The notes: generated by a model from the letters alone, not told the origin. Positions 27,804-38,748 are shown, counted from the first letter of the stretch. The stretch: 64,000 nucleotides of DNA from Synechocystis sp. PCC 7509 (GCF_000332075.2 NZ_ALVU02000001.1:4042324-4106323), one strand, 5' to 3'. Made by a program: numbers and translations.

Positions 27804-28295
27804 ATGAATCAATCCAATCTATCGTCAGCAATAAGAGAACATATATCAGAAATATTTTATTTACTCAATTTCTTTTCGCAAACACAGGTAGAACAATGGG
27901 ATCGAGTTCCTAGCGATTTCTCTCCTGCTTGGGTAGAGATAGGAGATATTCAGTGTAATGCTGATAGTTCTATTTTTTTCCTAACACTCATGTTATCTGG
28001 ACGTGTCTATCTAAATTTTTTAGAACCTCATATTCATATTTTTAATGAAAACATGAAGTCAATTCTTTATGAAATAGGCGGGCTACTGGATGACTGGATT
28101 ATCAATACTTACTATGATTTCATTTTTTTAAAAAGAACAGAAGATGAAATCATGAATCCTGATAGAATTTGGTTGATTTTGAGTAGGCTGTGTAAGATTG
28201 CTTTAGGTTATGAAGACTGGGGAAAATATCAGATTGATGAATTGTCCTTTGATTATTTTGTAAAAAATTATACCCATTCCTACGATCCTATCTAG
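27804..28295 (+). CDS. protein of unknown function
   Basis: 163 residues, ATG at 27804, acidic and rich in aromatic residues (FYLLNFFSQTQVEQWDRVPSD near the N terminus, YEDWGKYQIDELSFDYF near the C terminus). No signal peptide, membrane helix or known motif is recognised. It is single, between divergent ndbB and the exported-protein gene, and lower in GC than its neighbours. The frame is clean and long enough to be real. Confidence 0.55.
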   Translation: MNQSNLSSAIREHISEIFYLLNFFSQTQVEQWDRVPSDFSPAWVEIGDIQCNADSSIFFLTLMLSGRVYLNFLEPHIHIFNENMKSILYEIGGLLDDWIINTYYDFIFLKRTEDEIMNPDRIWLILSRLCKIALGYEDWGKYQIDELSFDYFVKNYTHSYDPI

Positions 28296-28400
28296 TTGTT
28301 TTCAAGATCGGGTTTTAAAAAATCATTTTAGCCTGTCTAGATTTTTACAGATGAAAAGTGCTAGTAAATCTTTGACCAAAAGTTTAAGAATTTGAGACAT

Positions 28401-28426
28401 AAAAAAAGCCCGTTGGTACACGGACT
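28401..28426 (-). terminator. terminator of the exported-protein gene
   Basis: On the minus strand the arms are AGTCCGT and ACGGGCT (one G-U pair), with loop GTACCA, followed directly by TTTTTTT. It is about 34 bp beyond the stop at 28460. Confidence 0.8.
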
Positions 28427-28459
28427 AAAATTACTATTTTCAATTGTTGTAAGACTTGT

Positions 28460-28849
28460 CTAGCGGTTGGCTTTTTGTTCTACTTTGCGTTCAGCGTCGC
28501 TGAGTTTGGTATCTTCGGTTATGCCACCAAAAACGCGCTGATACTGATCGTTACCTAATTCACCCGCCGCGCGTTCGATGCGACCTTTGATATCTTTGTT
28601 GGAGTTGCCTAAATCTTTAGGAATGATTTTTGCTGCTTCTTTACCGCTTTCTAGTTCGTCAAAACCAACTTTATCGGTTTTTGGGGTAATAGTATTTTTA
28701 GGCGCGACAGCAAGCACTTGAATATTGGCTAAATCGGTTAATGGTGAAGCTTGTACCGATAACATAGGATTTGCTAACCATGCCATACCTACTAGCATTA
28801 CACTAGCAATTGTTAAACTCAAACGCTTTAATATTTTATTGACAACCAT
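28460..28849 (-). CDS. small exported protein of unknown function
   Basis: 129 residues. A clear signal peptide spans residues about 1-35 (basic MVVNKILKRLS, a hydrophobic core, then SVQASP). The mature part is hydrophilic, with DIKGRIERAAGELGND, a pattern loosely like the short helical stress proteins annotated as low-temperature-induced in cyanobacteria. That link is only suggestive. The gene has its own terminator and lies divergent to rnpB, about 140 bp apart. Confidence 0.65.
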   Translation of the reverse strand: MVVNKILKRLSLTIASVMLVGMAWLANPMLSVQASPLTDLANIQVLAVAPKNTITPKTDKVGFDELESGKEAAKIIPKDLGNSNKDIKGRIERAAGELGNDQYQRVFGGITEDTKLSDAERKVEQKANR

Positions 28850-28992
28850 ACAGAAACATCCTCTTATTTGTGTCGATTACTTGTATGAATGTTATGGAAT
28901 AGCGACAAAAATATCGTCTTCCCGCAGATGGGTTTATAAAGCTGTTTAAAAAGAAAGCATATAACGGTACTCACCACGACTAAACTAAATAT

Positions 28993-29403
28993 GGGGAAAG
29001 AGTAGGCGCAGGTGGTTGCAAATTAGGCACGGCAGCTAATTTGAGGAAAGTCCGGGCTTCCGAAAGACCAAACTTGCTGGGTAACGCCCAGTGCGAGCGA
29101 TCGCGAGGATAGTGCCACAGAAAGATACCGCCGATTTCTACGGAAAATGGTAAGGGTGCAAAGGTGCGGTAAGAGCGCACCAGCAGCGCCGAGAGACGCT
29201 GGCTCGGTAAACCCCGGTTGGAAGCAAGGTCAAAGGAATAATGGTTGGTCTTTTACCTATTCCACTGCCTAAGAACCGCTTGAGGCGCTTGGTAACAATC
29301 GTCCCAGATAGATAACCGCCCTGGTGGAAAAGAAAGATGTAGCAGTGCTACGTCTCTACATTATCATCAGAACAGAACCCGGCTTATGTCCGACTCTTTC
29401 CCT
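28993..29403 (+). ncRNA. rnpB: RNase P RNA
   Basis: Catalytic RNA that trims the 5' leader of pre-tRNAs. Conserved cores are present: GAGGAAAGTCCGGGC near the 5' end (from 29042), AGGGTGCAAAGGTGCGGTAA and AGAGACGCTGGCTCGGTAAA in the middle, and the 3' core ACAGAACCCGGCTTATGTCC. Stem P1 is formed by GGGAAAGAGT (28994-29003) with ACTCTTTCCC (29393-29402), which fixes both ends within a few bases. A HIP1 palindrome lies inside the RNA near 29097. The last bases overlap the stop codon of the convergent trpC. Confidence 0.97.
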
Positions 29404-30298
29404 ATTTTTGTTTGTTGGCTGAAAATAAACGCGCGATCGCCTTTTCTATTTCTGGCTGTTTAATTAGCGATTCCCCAATTAATACAGCCTTTGTGCCTGC
29501 TTTTGCTACCAATGCCAAATCTTCAGCTTGATGCAATCCCGACTCGCTAACAACTAAAATATCTCGCTCTTGTAACTGGTTTCCCCGTGCTGCAAGTATT
29601 GAACAAGTAGTTTGCAAATCAACAGAAAAATCTTCTAAGTTACGGTTATTGATCCCAACTAGGGTTACGCCATCCAAAGCTAAAACGCGATCGAGTTCTT
29701 CTATGGTATGGACTTCAATTAAAGCCGCCATTTTTAAAGCTTTGGCAATCTTGATAAAATATTGCAAATCTTGGTCAGTTAAAATTGCCGCAATTAGCAA
29801 TACCGCATCTGCACCCCGGACGCGGGCTAGATACATTTGGTAAGGATACAAGATAAAATCTTTGCATAGCAAAGGCAATTCTACCGCCGCGCGAATTTGA
29901 GCTAAGTAACTGAAACTACCTTGAAAAAACTTTTCATCGGTAAGCACAGATAAACAAGCTGCACCGCCTTTTTGATAGGATTTAGCAATTTCTACGGGGT
30001 CGAAATCTGCTCTAATTACACCTTTACTTGGCGATGCTTTTTTGACTTCAGCAATTAAGGCTGGCTGAGTTTTAGGTTGACGCAAAGCACCAACAAAATC
30101 CCGCGATGGAGGCGCTAAAAGTGCTTGCTGTTGCAAGTCAGCTAAAGGCAATTTTTCTCTACGCCGATTAACTTCATCTTCTTTATGCCATACAATTTCT
30201 TCTAAAATATTGTTGGGTTCAGCGCCCGGTACAAGAACCTGATAGCGCATACTTTCTAAAGCAATAGTACGGTTGGGGGGACGACGACGGATTTGCAT
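29402..30298 (-). CDS. trpC: indole-3-glycerol-phosphate synthase
   Basis: Tryptophan pathway enzyme closing the indole ring from carboxyphenylaminodeoxyribulose phosphate. Visible features are the cyanobacterial N-terminal extension before the barrel (about 30 residues), [15 protein letters not shown] with the catalytic lysine, [41 protein letters not shown] and VSESGLHQ. 298 residues. It lies 110 bp downstream of lpdA on the same strand. Its stop codon (29402-29404) overlaps the end of the RNase P RNA gene on the other strand. Confidence 0.96.
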   Translation of the reverse strand: MQIRRRPPNRTIALESMRYQVLVPGAEPNNILEEIVWHKEDEVNRRREKLPLADLQQQALLAPPSRDFVGALRQPKTQPALIAEVKKASPSKGVIRADFDPVEIAKSYQKGGAACLSVLTDEKFFQGSFSYLAQIRAAVELPLLCKDFILYPYQMYLARVRGADAVLLIAAILTDQDLQYFIKIAKALKMAALIEVHTIEELDRVLALDGVTLVGINNRNLEDFSVDLQTTCSILAARGNQLQERDILVVSESGLHQAEDLALVAKAGTKAVLIGESLIKQPEIEKAIARLFSANKQK

Positions 30299-30340
30299 TG
30301 TGTCAAAAAAATAAATTTACCAAGCAGATTTTTGTAGGGC

Positions 30341-30367
30341 GTAGGGGCGCAATACATTGCGCCCCTA
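30341..30367. repeat. dispersed repeat, core palindrome only
   Basis: GTAGGGGCGCAAT and ATTGCGCCCCTA with a two-base centre (AC), upstream of trpC. It is the same core as at 40618-40645, without the adjoining AACGTTCAC...GCTATA part that the long copies carry. Confidence 0.8.
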
Positions 30368-30408
30368 AACTTCCCGCGTTGTTACTCGAAGCGCCTTAAA
30401 ATATCCTC

Positions 30409-31839
30409 TTAAGATGCGATCGCCCGTTTATAAGCTTCGTCCAATACCTCAGATAAAGTAGGATGAGCGTGGACTAGATGCGCTAAAGTATGCACGGTTT
30501 GACGATTTGCGATCGCGGCGGATGCTTCATGAATCAAATCTGAGGCGTGTAAGCCAATAATATGTACCCCCAAAACTTCCCCGGTATCTTTGCGGAAAAT
30601 TAGCTTTGCCATACCGTCGGCTTCTCCTTCGGCGATCGCTTTAGAGTTACCTTTGAAATAACTTCTCACCGCGCCCACTTCAAAACCTTCTTTACTTCCC
30701 AACTCTTTAGCGGCGGTTTCAGTCATGCCTACATAGCTAATTTCTGGGTGGGTAAAGGCGGCAGCAGGAACGCTATGATAATCAACTACTCGCTCATTTC
30801 CACAAATATTATCTACAGCGACAATTCCTTGACCTGAAGCCGCGTGAGCCAACATCATCTTACCGTTAGCATCGCCAATCGCCCACAAATGCGGTACGAC
30901 TTCCCCAGCAGATAGCACCGCCATACTATCATTTACAGGAATAAAGCCCCGACGATCTAATTCTGCACCGACGGTTTCTAAACCAAGGTTTTGTGTAGCG
31001 GGGATGCGCCCAGTAGCCACTAAACAAGCATCAACTTCAATAGTGTCAATAACTTCTTTAGTTTTAAAATCAGCTAACTCAATTACTACAGGAGTACCAG
31101 GAGTAACAGTTTTTGCCATGACTCCTACATGAGTTTCAATATCGCGGGGAGTAATTAAAATTCGCTCTGCTAGTTTAGCAATATCTCTGTCAAAACCAGG
31201 CATTAACTGATCTAAAGCCTCAATCATGGTTATTTCGCAACCCAAAGCCGAGTAAATATCGGAAAACTCTAAGCCGATATAACCGCTACCAATAATTGCG
31301 ATCCAGTTGGGCAAAGATTCTAATTTTACGCCTTGGTCGCTAGTAAAGACAGTTTTACCATCAATTTCAATTCCTGGCGGTACAAAAGGAACTGAACCAG
31401 GAGAAAGGATAATATCTTTAGCAGTGATAATCTTTTCGCCATTGTCTGTAGTTATCGCTACTTTTTGCGCTCCAGCTAACTGACCTCTACCCCGAATTAT
31501 CTCTACATTGAGGCGTTTGAGGCTATTGGTTAAGTCTCCTTGAATTTTGGCTACAAGGTTATTGGCATGATCTGCGATCGCGCTGCGGTCAAATTCCACA
31601 TTACCGACACTAATACCCAAAGATTTAAGGTGGTGAGCGTTGCGTAATTCTCTAACTCTACCCGAAGCTGCAAGCAGTGCTTTAGAAGGGATACAGCCTC
31701 TATTTACACAAGTACCGCCCATATCGGCTGCTTCAATAATTGCCGTTTTCAATCCGCAACTAACAGCGTGTAAAGCCGCGCCATGTCCGCCTACTCCAGC
31801 GCCAATAATAACTAGATCGTAATCAAATTCCTGACTCAC
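30409..31839 (-). CDS. lpdA: dihydrolipoyl dehydrogenase (E3)
   Basis: FAD disulfide oxidoreductase that reoxidises lipoyl groups of pyruvate dehydrogenase and the glycine cleavage H protein. It has the FAD motif [16 protein letters not shown], the redox disulfide [16 protein letters not shown], the NAD site [12 protein letters not shown], the second FAD motif [17 protein letters not shown] and the C-terminal His-Glu pair [12 protein letters not shown]. 476 residues, which is normal. It is probably cotranscribed with trpC, 110 bp downstream, an arrangement known from other cyanobacteria. Confidence 0.96.
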   Translation of the reverse strand: MSQEFDYDLVIIGAGVGGHGAALHAVSCGLKTAIIEAADMGGTCVNRGCIPSKALLAASGRVRELRNAHHLKSLGISVGNVEFDRSAIADHANNLVAKIQGDLTNSLKRLNVEIIRGRGQLAGAQKVAITTDNGEKIITAKDIILSPGSVPFVPPGIEIDGKTVFTSDQGVKLESLPNWIAIIGSGYIGLEFSDIYSALGCEITMIEALDQLMPGFDRDIAKLAERILITPRDIETHVGVMAKTVTPGTPVVIELADFKTKEVIDTIEVDACLVATGRIPATQNLGLETVGAELDRRGFIPVNDSMAVLSAGEVVPHLWAIGDANGKMMLAHAASGQGIVAVDNICGNERVVDYHSVPAAAFTHPEISYVGMTETAAKELGSKEGFEVGAVRSYFKGNSKAIAEGEADGMAKLIFRKDTGEVLGVHIIGLHASDLIHEASAAIANRQTVHTLAHLVHAHPTLSEVLDEAYKRAIAS

Positions 31840-31978
31840 GGCGATCGCTTCTCCTGGTACTTATATTCTCTATTTTCCTCTTTAGCGTGCGATCGTTGCA
31901 AGTACCTGCTATTTATCTCTAGGAAAAGTGGCTTGACTGTATGCTAGGTTTGAAACGCTGATTTCAGTCATTGTAAAT

Positions 31979-32692
31979 ATGGTGTTCCAAGTAACGACTC
32001 CTAACGCCGAAATCATATATCCCGACAGCGATGGCAAGCCAATGGCAGACAATACCAAGCAATTTCGCTGGATCGTGACTATCAAGGAAAATTTAGAGCT
32101 AATCTTTGCCAATCAATCGGATGTTTTTGTAGCAGGAGAGTTGCTTTGGTATCCAGTGGAAGGAAGTAGAACCCTTTGTCAAGCGCCGGATGTGATGGTG
32201 GTTTTTGGGCGACCTAAAGGCGATCGCGGGTCTTACAAGCAATGGACAGAAGCAAATATCAATCCCCAAGTAGTATTTAAAATTCTCTCCCCTGGGAATC
32301 GCTTGGGTGAAATGGCAAAAAAGTTTCAATTCTACGATCGTTATGGAGTAGAAGAATACTACATTTACGATCCTGATGATATCGATTTAACAGGCTGGCT
32401 GCGAAAAGAAGACAAGCTAGAAGTGATTAATGAGATGAATGGTTGGGTAAGTCCCCGCCTAGGGGTGCGGTTTGAAGTCGCTTCTGGGACTCTGGAAATT
32501 TTTAGAGCTAATGGTGAAAAATTTTTAAGTTTTATAGAGATAGATAGTTTACGCGCACAAGAACGACAACGGGCTAACCAAGAGCAACAACGGGCTGACG
32601 AGGCAGTTACTCAACTAGAAGCCGAGAAAAAGCGTAACGAAGCCTTGGTTGCAAAATTACGTGAAATGGGAATCGATGCAGAGCAAATTTAG
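31979..32692 (+). CDS. Uma2/DUF820-family nuclease-like protein with C-terminal coiled coil
   Basis: Member of the Uma2 (DUF820) family, which has a PD-(D/E)XK-like fold and is greatly expanded in cyanobacteria; the cellular role is unknown. Core motifs are APDVMVVFG, VFKILSPGNRLGEMAKKFQFY and YGVEEYYIYDPD. The last 45 residues (QERQRANQEQQRADEAVTQL and on) are a heptad-rich coiled coil, as often seen in this family. The gene is single and 84 bp upstream of lipA. Confidence 0.85.
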   Translation: MVFQVTTPNAEIIYPDSDGKPMADNTKQFRWIVTIKENLELIFANQSDVFVAGELLWYPVEGSRTLCQAPDVMVVFGRPKGDRGSYKQWTEANINPQVVFKILSPGNRLGEMAKKFQFYDRYGVEEYYIYDPDDIDLTGWLRKEDKLEVINEMNGWVSPRLGVRFEVASGTLEIFRANGEKFLSFIEIDSLRAQERQRANQEQQRADEAVTQLEAEKKRNEALVAKLREMGIDAEQI

Positions 32693-32776
32693 CTTTGCTT
32701 GTGCTAAAGAGCGATCGCATGACAATCCAACTTGCCTGTTAAGATCGATGCTGATTAACTATATAAAAAATTAATT

Positions 32777-33649
32777 GTGACTGTTAAACCAGAGTGGTTG
32801 CGCGTGAAAGCTCCTCAGTGGGAGCGCGTCGGGAACGTTAAAGAAATTCTCCGAGATTTAAGCTTAAATACTGTATGTGAAGAAGCTTCTTGTCCAAATA
32901 TTGGCGAATGCTTTAACGCAGGTACAGCAACATTTTTAATTATGGGCCCAGCTTGTACTAGAGCTTGTCCTTATTGCGATATTGATTTTGAGAAAAAGCC
33001 CAAACCGTTAGATATCACCGAACCGGATAGACTAGCGCAAGCAGTACAGCGACTAAAATTAAATCATGTTGTTATTACCTCGGTAAATCGGGATGATTTA
33101 ACCGACGGTGGTGCAAGTCAGTTTGTACGCTGCATTGAGGCAATTAGAGTTACATCACCCCAAACCACGATTGAAGTATTGATTCCTGACTTGTGCGGAA
33201 ATTGGCAAGCTTTAGAAACAATCTTACAAGCCGCGCCAGAGGTACTAAATCACAATACCGAAACTGTACCGCGTCTGTATCGTCGCACTCGTCCTCAAGG
33301 TGATTACGATCGCACCTTAGAATTAATTAGGCGATCGCGCTCTGTTGCCCCAAAAGTTTATACTAAGTCTGGCTTAATGGTAGGTTTGGGCGAAACCGAC
33401 GAGGAAATTCGGCAAGTAATGGTAGATTTGCGCTCAGTAGATTGCGATATTCTCACCCTAGGACAATACTTGCAACCAAGTCAAAAACACCTGCAAGTTC
33501 AAAGCTTTGTCACTCCAGAACAATTTGATGATTGGCGGATTTTTGGCGAAACTATCGGATTTTTACAAGTAGTATCTTCTCCCCTAACTCGTAGCTCCTA
33601 TCACGCCGAAAAAGTTAGAGAATTAATGCAACGTTACCCGCGTAAATAG
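32777..33649 (+). CDS. lipA: lipoyl synthase
   Basis: Radical SAM enzyme inserting two sulfurs into protein-bound octanoate. The auxiliary cluster cysteines are C34, C39 and C45 ([12 protein letters not shown]) and the radical SAM set is C60, C64 and C67 (CTRACPYC). The C-terminal serine ligand lies in SSYHAEK. It starts with GTG at 32777. 290 residues. It ends 2 bp before gpsA, so the two form a unit. Many cyanobacteria carry two lipA paralogues; only this one is in the window. Confidence 0.96.
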   Translation: MTVKPEWLRVKAPQWERVGNVKEILRDLSLNTVCEEASCPNIGECFNAGTATFLIMGPACTRACPYCDIDFEKKPKPLDITEPDRLAQAVQRLKLNHVVITSVNRDDLTDGGASQFVRCIEAIRVTSPQTTIEVLIPDLCGNWQALETILQAAPEVLNHNTETVPRLYRRTRPQGDYDRTLELIRRSRSVAPKVYTKSGLMVGLGETDEEIRQVMVDLRSVDCDILTLGQYLQPSQKHLQVQSFVTPEQFDDWRIFGETIGFLQVVSSPLTRSSYHAEKVRELMQRYPRK

Positions 33650-33651
33650 CC

Positions 33652-34572
33652 GTGCGCCAAACAAAAATAACTGTTTTGGGTGCGGGGGCGTGGGGAACAA
33701 TTTTAGCCAAACTAGCCGCCGCCAACGGTCACAACGTGGTTTTATGGTCGCGTAGCGGTGCAATGGGGTTAGAGGAAGCTATAGACGGCGCTGAGATAGT
33801 TTTATCGGCGGTGTCTATGAAAGGAGTAAGAGCCGTAGCTACAGAAATTCAATCATTGCCTATCAAATCTCAAGCAATTTTTGTTACTGCCACTAAAGGG
33901 TTAGAACCATCTACAACCTCAACCCCGGCGCAGATTTGGCGCTCTTGCTTTCCTACCCATCCTGTAGTTGTGTTGTGCGGGCCAAATTTATCTAAAGAAA
34001 TTGAGCAAAACTTACCCGCCGCAACGGTGGTAGCTAGTACCGATATAGGCGCGGCGGAAATAGTACAAGAAGCTTTTTCATCTTTGCGCTTTCGGGTTTA
34101 TACAAATTTTGACCCCCTGGGAGTCGAACTTGGGGGGATACTAAAAAATGTGATGGCGATCGCATCGGGGGCTTGTGATGGTTTACAACTAGGTACAAAT
34201 GCTAAAGCGGCACTCCTGACGCGCGGACTTACAGAAATTGTCAGAATTGGTAACAATTGGGGAGCAAAAACCGAGACTTTTTACGGTTTATCCGGTTTGG
34301 GTGACTTGCTGGCAACTTGCAATAGTCCTTTGAGTCGCAATTATCAAGTAGGTTATCAATTATCTCAAGGTAAAACTTTAGAGGCAACTTTGGCTAGTTT
34401 AGAAGGAACTGCCGAAGGCGTAAATACCGCCAAAGTTTTGATGCAACGCGCTAGGCAACACAATATTTCTATTCCAATTACCACCCAGGTACATCGGTTG
34501 CTAACAGGTAAAGTTACACCAAGACAGGCACTAGAGGAGTTAATGCTGCGCGATATTAAGCCAGAAATATGA
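33652..34572 (+). CDS. gpsA: glycerol-3-phosphate dehydrogenase [NAD(P)+]
   Basis: Reduces dihydroxyacetone phosphate to sn-glycerol-3-phosphate for membrane lipid synthesis. The cofactor motif is VLGAGAWGTILAKLAA at the N terminus, then the usual CGPNLSKEI, GGILKNVMAIASG (catalytic Lys) and FYGLSGLGDLLATC. It starts with GTG at 33652, two bases after the lipA stop. At 306 residues it is slightly shorter than the common 330, with the region after WSRSG shortened. Confidence 0.95.
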   Translation: MRQTKITVLGAGAWGTILAKLAAANGHNVVLWSRSGAMGLEEAIDGAEIVLSAVSMKGVRAVATEIQSLPIKSQAIFVTATKGLEPSTTSTPAQIWRSCFPTHPVVVLCGPNLSKEIEQNLPAATVVASTDIGAAEIVQEAFSSLRFRVYTNFDPLGVELGGILKNVMAIASGACDGLQLGTNAKAALLTRGLTEIVRIGNNWGAKTETFYGLSGLGDLLATCNSPLSRNYQVGYQLSQGKTLEATLASLEGTAEGVNTAKVLMQRARQHNISIPITTQVHRLLTGKVTPRQALEELMLRDIKPEI

Positions 34573-34679
34573 TAGAAGGGCGATCGCGCTTACAAGTAAG
34601 TATTCTAACTACAGGGTAGGATAAGGACGAAGGCTAGTTTAGCTTTCAAGTATTCTCCTCACACCTATACCGAATTCAA

Positions 34680-35309
34680 ATGGAATGGCAAATAACTGAT
34701 GCCCAAAATTTGGCATTAATTGACCGTGAAATTGGCGATTATAAGTTTTCACCCGCCCAGTACGAAATAGTTAGACGGGTAATTTATGCGACGGGAGACT
34801 TTGAATATAAATCTTTAATTAGATTTAGCGATCGCGCTTTGCCTGCCGGGGCTGCCGCCTTAGCTGCTCGTAGTACGATTATTGTTGATGTCCCCATGGT
34901 ACAAGTAGGCATAACTTCCCATATTCAAAAAACTTTCGCAAATCCCGTTTATTGCAGCGTAGAGGGTCATAATTGGAGTACCAAAGAACTATCTACCAGC
35001 GCCTCTGGGGAAATTGAAACTTTGGCTAGAAGATATCCCGAAGCCATTTTTGCGATTAGTCAAGGACAAGCAGCATTGACGGCGCTACTAGAATTAATTG
35101 AAGCGGAGGAAATTAGACCCGCTTTAGTCATTGGTACACCCGCAGGATTTATAGATGTAGATGTCGCTAAACAGCGCTTAAATGATTCAAACGTCCCTCA
35201 CATCCGAATCGATGGGCGCAAAGGCAGCGCAGTAGTCGCCACAGCTATTATTAATGGTTTAGTAGAACTAGCTTGGCAGGCTTACGGACACGATGACGAT
35301 GAAAACTAA
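34680..35309 (+). CDS. cobH: precorrin-8X methylmutase
   Basis: Cobalamin pathway enzyme (CobH/CbiC) moving a methyl group to give hydrogenobyrinate or cobyrinate. 209 residues with YEIVRRVIYATGDFEY (conserved His is replaced by Tyr/Ala positions in the cyanobacterial form), ALAARSTIIVDVPMVQVGI, AIFAISQGQAALTALLELIE, RPALVIGTPAGFIDVDVAKQ and RIDGRKGSAVVATAIINGL. A CTCCTCACACC segment shared with Yfr1 lies in its leader (see findings). No B12 riboswitch is seen upstream. Confidence 0.9.
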   Translation: MEWQITDAQNLALIDREIGDYKFSPAQYEIVRRVIYATGDFEYKSLIRFSDRALPAGAAALAARSTIIVDVPMVQVGITSHIQKTFANPVYCSVEGHNWSTKELSTSASGEIETLARRYPEAIFAISQGQAALTALLELIEAEEIRPALVIGTPAGFIDVDVAKQRLNDSNVPHIRIDGRKGSAVVATAIINGLVELAWQAYGHDDDEN

Positions 35310-35388
35310 TTAAAAAGCAAGCAATTTTTGGTCGGAGTAACTACCATAAACCTAGCAGAGCAAATTTAGGGTACAAAAGCGCTCAATT

Positions 35389-37869
35389 ATGGTAGTAACA
35401 ACTTTCCCACAAACACTACTCCTAAGTACCGAAGAACTACATCAAATCAACGCCTACTGGCGAGCCGCAAATTACTTATCTGTCGGGCAAATATATCTTT
35501 TAGACAATCCCTTACTGAAAGAACCTCTCAAGATAGAACATATCAAACCAAGGCTTTTAGGTCACTGGGGAACAACCCCAGGGCTGAATTTTATTTACGT
35601 CCACCTCAACCGTTTAATTAAAGCTCAAGACTTAAACGCAATTTACATAGCTGGCCCCGGTCATGGTGGGCCGGGAATAGTAGCAAATACTTACCTAGAA
35701 GGAACTTATAGCGAAGTTTATCCCCATATTTCCCCGGATTATGAGGGAATGCGAAAACTATTTAAGCAATTTTCTTTTCCTGGCGGTATTCCTAGTCATG
35801 TTGCACCAGAAACCCCCGGCTCAATTCACGAAGGGGGGGAACTTGGTTATTCACTATCTCACGCTTACGGTGCAGCCTTTGACAATCCCGACTTGATTGT
35901 TGCTTGTGTTGTGGGTGATGGGGAAGCCGAAACGGGCCCCTTAGCTGCTAGTTGGCATAGTAACAAGTTTCTTAATCCGGTAACGGATGGGGCAGTTTTA
36001 CCGATTTTGCATCTAAATGGTTATAAAATTGCTAACCCTACCGTGCTGGCGCGAATTAGTCACGAGGAATTAGAAAGCTTATTTATAGGCTACGGCTACA
36101 AGCCTTATTTTGTGGAAGGTTCAGAACCGGAAACCATGCACCAATTAATGGCAGCAACTTTAGAAAAAGCGGTTTTTGAGATTAAGGAAATTTGGCACGA
36201 GGCGCGGACTAAAGGCTTTACCGTGCATCCTCAGTACCCGATGATTATTCTCAGATCCCCCAAAGGTTGGACCGGTCCCAAAGAAGTCGATGGTAAAAAA
36301 ACTGAAGATTATTGGCGATCGCATCAAGTCCCATTTGCGGAAATGGCAACCAAGCCCGAACACTTAAATTTGCTCGAACAGTGGATGAAAAGCTACAAAC
36401 CCGAAGAACTGTTTGACGAAAACGGTTCATTAATGCCAGAACTTGCGGCTTTAGCACCCCAAGGAAGCCGCAGAATGGGGGCTAATCTCCACGCCAACGG
36501 GGGTTTATTACTTAAAGGTTTAAAGTTACCAGATTTTGCTAACTACGCGGTAGACATTGAGAGTCCGGCGACAATCATGGCGGAAGCTACCCGCGTGATG
36601 GGTGAGTTTCTGCGGGATGTGATGAAGCAAAATATGGAAAGCCGCAACTTTAGAGTGATGGGGCCCGATGAAACTGCTTCTAATCGACTCAATGCTTTAT
36701 TTGAAGCAAGCGATCGCACTTGGGCGGCGCAGATTCTCCCGGAAGACGATCATCTTGCTCCCGATGGTCGAATTATGGAAATATTGAGCGAACACACTTG
36801 TCAAGGCTGGCTAGAAGGCTATTTACTGACAGGGAGACATGGATTTTTCTCTTGTTACGAAGCTTTTATCCATATTATTGATTCCATGCTTAACCAACAC
36901 GCCAAATGGTTGAAAACTACCCGACATATTCCTTGGCGTAGACCGATTGCTTCTCTCAACTATTTGCTAACTTCTCACGTATGGAGACAAGACCATAACG
37001 GTTTTTCTCACCAAGATCCGGGCTTTATCGATCATGTGATGAACAAAAAGCCGGAAGTAATTCGAGTTTATTTACCCCCCGATGCCAATACCTTGCTATC
37101 TGTAACCGATCATTGTTTGCGGAGTCGTAACTATGTAAATGTGATTGTTGCCGGAAAGCAACCCGCCTTACAGTATTTGGATATAGATGCGGCAATTAAG
37201 CACTGTACTACAGGGATTGGAATTTGGGGTTGGGCGAGTAACGACCAAGGGGTAGAACCCGATGTAGTTATGGCTTGTGCGGGGGATGTCCCAACTTTAG
37301 AAACTTTGGCGGCGGTGGATTTGCTTTACAAAAACTTCCCCGATCTTAAAGTCCGGGTAGTAAATGTAGTTGATTTAATGAAACTTTTACCAGAAAGCGA
37401 ACATCCGCACGGTTTGAGCGATAAAGACTTTGATTCTATCTTTACTCCCGACAAGCCAATTATCTTTGCTTTTCATGGCTACCCTTGGCTAATTCATCGC
37501 CTCACCTATCGGCGCACCAATCACCACAACATTCATGTCCGGGGCTACAAAGAAGAAGGAACAACTACTACGCCCTTTGATATGGTGGTGTTAAATGAAT
37601 TGGATCGTTTTAGCTTGGTAGATGATGCGATCGATCGCGTACCCAAACTTAAGTACACCGCCGCCTACGTCAAACAGATGTTGCATGACAAACTAATCGA
37701 ACACAAGCATTATATTGACAAGCATGGCGAAGATATGCCGGAAATTCTTAATTGGCAGTGGGGTTATTATAGCGATTCACAAAAAACTACTCCGCCAAAA
37801 ATTGACAATTCGAGCAGTTCTACGCCTTCTCAAGAAGGTGGCGAAGGTGCGGCTAAGTCTGGCTCTTAG
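35389..37869 (+). CDS. xfp: phosphoketolase (xylulose-5-P/fructose-6-P)
   Basis: Thiamine-diphosphate enzyme splitting xylulose-5-phosphate or fructose-6-phosphate into acetyl phosphate and an aldose phosphate. 826 residues, full length. Motifs include [48 protein letters not shown], the ThDP site [20 protein letters not shown] and the later [18 protein letters not shown]. The last 40 residues are low-complexity and unlike the family end. In cyanobacteria it gives a carbon-saving route to acetyl-CoA. Confidence 0.96.
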   Translation: MVVTTFPQTLLLSTEELHQINAYWRAANYLSVGQIYLLDNPLLKEPLKIEHIKPRLLGHWGTTPGLNFIYVHLNRLIKAQDLNAIYIAGPGHGGPGIVANTYLEGTYSEVYPHISPDYEGMRKLFKQFSFPGGIPSHVAPETPGSIHEGGELGYSLSHAYGAAFDNPDLIVACVVGDGEAETGPLAASWHSNKFLNPVTDGAVLPILHLNGYKIANPTVLARISHEELESLFIGYGYKPYFVEGSEPETMHQLMAATLEKAVFEIKEIWHEARTKGFTVHPQYPMIILRSPKGWTGPKEVDGKKTEDYWRSHQVPFAEMATKPEHLNLLEQWMKSYKPEELFDENGSLMPELAALAPQGSRRMGANLHANGGLLLKGLKLPDFANYAVDIESPATIMAEATRVMGEFLRDVMKQNMESRNFRVMGPDETASNRLNALFEASDRTWAAQILPEDDHLAPDGRIMEILSEHTCQGWLEGYLLTGRHGFFSCYEAFIHIIDSMLNQHAKWLKTTRHIPWRRPIASLNYLLTSHVWRQDHNGFSHQDPGFIDHVMNKKPEVIRVYLPPDANTLLSVTDHCLRSRNYVNVIVAGKQPALQYLDIDAAIKHCTTGIGIWGWASNDQGVEPDVVMACAGDVPTLETLAAVDLLYKNFPDLKVRVVNVVDLMKLLPESEHPHGLSDKDFDSIFTPDKPIIFAFHGYPWLIHRLTYRRTNHHNIHVRGYKEEGTTTTPFDMVVLNELDRFSLVDDAIDRVPKLKYTAAYVKQMLHDKLIEHKHYIDKHGEDMPEILNWQWGYYSDSQKTTPPKIDNSSSSTPSQEGGEGAAKSGS

Positions 37870-38016
37870 CTTGACCTTAACCCCTTTGCAAAAATCTAGG
37901 ATACTTACTGATAAGACCCTTTTGCAGGGGGTTTGGGGGAGGCAACTTCCCAATGGGGGACTACCAACCAGACCCCCCATATTTGGTTTTTCTTAAAGTA
38001 AGCTAATAAGTTTTAT

Positions 38017-38727
38017 CTAATCTATATAACGCCGCTTTGAAGGCGATCGCGGTTTTTTCTTCTTAGGACGCACTTCGCCTGAATCATCCCCCCCTAGCCG
38101 ACGGCTAACATCAACAAACATATCTCTTTGCAAACAGGGATAGTCACTTACCCACAACTTGCGACTAGGAATATACAAGTCGGTAACTTCATCAATATCG
38201 CTCAAGTCTGGACTGTTTGAAAGCAATACCATTTCTACTGTTTGATTTTTGGCGATTACTTTATGTTCTTTCCGCAATGGCACTTGAACAGTAGTCATAA
38301 ACCCTGATTCGTCGCCAACTTCTAAGTTTAATCGGCGTTCGCGGTTTTCAATTAATACAAATTCTCCAACCTCATTGACGTTTTCCTCGGTACTAATTAA
38401 TTCTTCTGTGAGAAATATATCTAAGATCCGACCGCGAAAAAAGCCAGCATAAGGATAGCGGCGATATTTTTGATTGCGTAAACCCGCCCGATATACAGGT
38501 TCCCAAAACCAGTAAAGCCCACAAACTAGCCCCACACAAAACAAAACTGCCCCAAAACTCCTGCCTAGTATAAATTCCAGCACTAATACAACTAATACAC
38601 CCACCACAGAAAATAATAGCCGCCGCAAAAAATCCGCAGATTTGCCCCAGTAGTATTTGTATTGTTCAGCAGAGGCAATTCGAGGGATAACTTGTTCAAA
38701 TTTCTGGCGCGTGAGAGGAACTAACAT
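38017..38727 (-). CDS. conserved cyanobacterial membrane protein
   Basis: 236 residues. Two hydrophobic helices lie near residues 34-72 (LFSVVGVLVVLVLEFILG and AVLFCVGLVCGLYWFW). A soluble beta-rich C-terminal part and a basic tail (PKKKKPRSPSKRRYID) follow. I recall homologues in many cyanobacteria, sometimes labelled as phosphate transporter permease without support; the function is unknown. It lies 21 bp downstream of dapB on the same strand, so probably the same transcript. Confidence 0.6.
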   Translation of the reverse strand: MLVPLTRQKFEQVIPRIASAEQYKYYWGKSADFLRRLLFSVVGVLVVLVLEFILGRSFGAVLFCVGLVCGLYWFWEPVYRAGLRNQKYRRYPYAGFFRGRILDIFLTEELISTEENVNEVGEFVLIENRERRLNLEVGDESGFMTTVQVPLRKEHKVIAKNQTVEMVLLSNSPDLSDIDEVTDLYIPSRKLWVSDYPCLQRDMFVDVSRRLGGDDSGEVRPKKKKPRSPSKRRYID

Positions 38728-38748
38728 TAGGGAGTTTGGTAAAACGGC

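Noticed and set aside
37890-37996. G/C-tract region after phosphoketolase read as a terminator
   Set aside because: The tracts (GGGGG, CCCCCC) can pair loosely but no single convincing stem followed by a T-run could be drawn.
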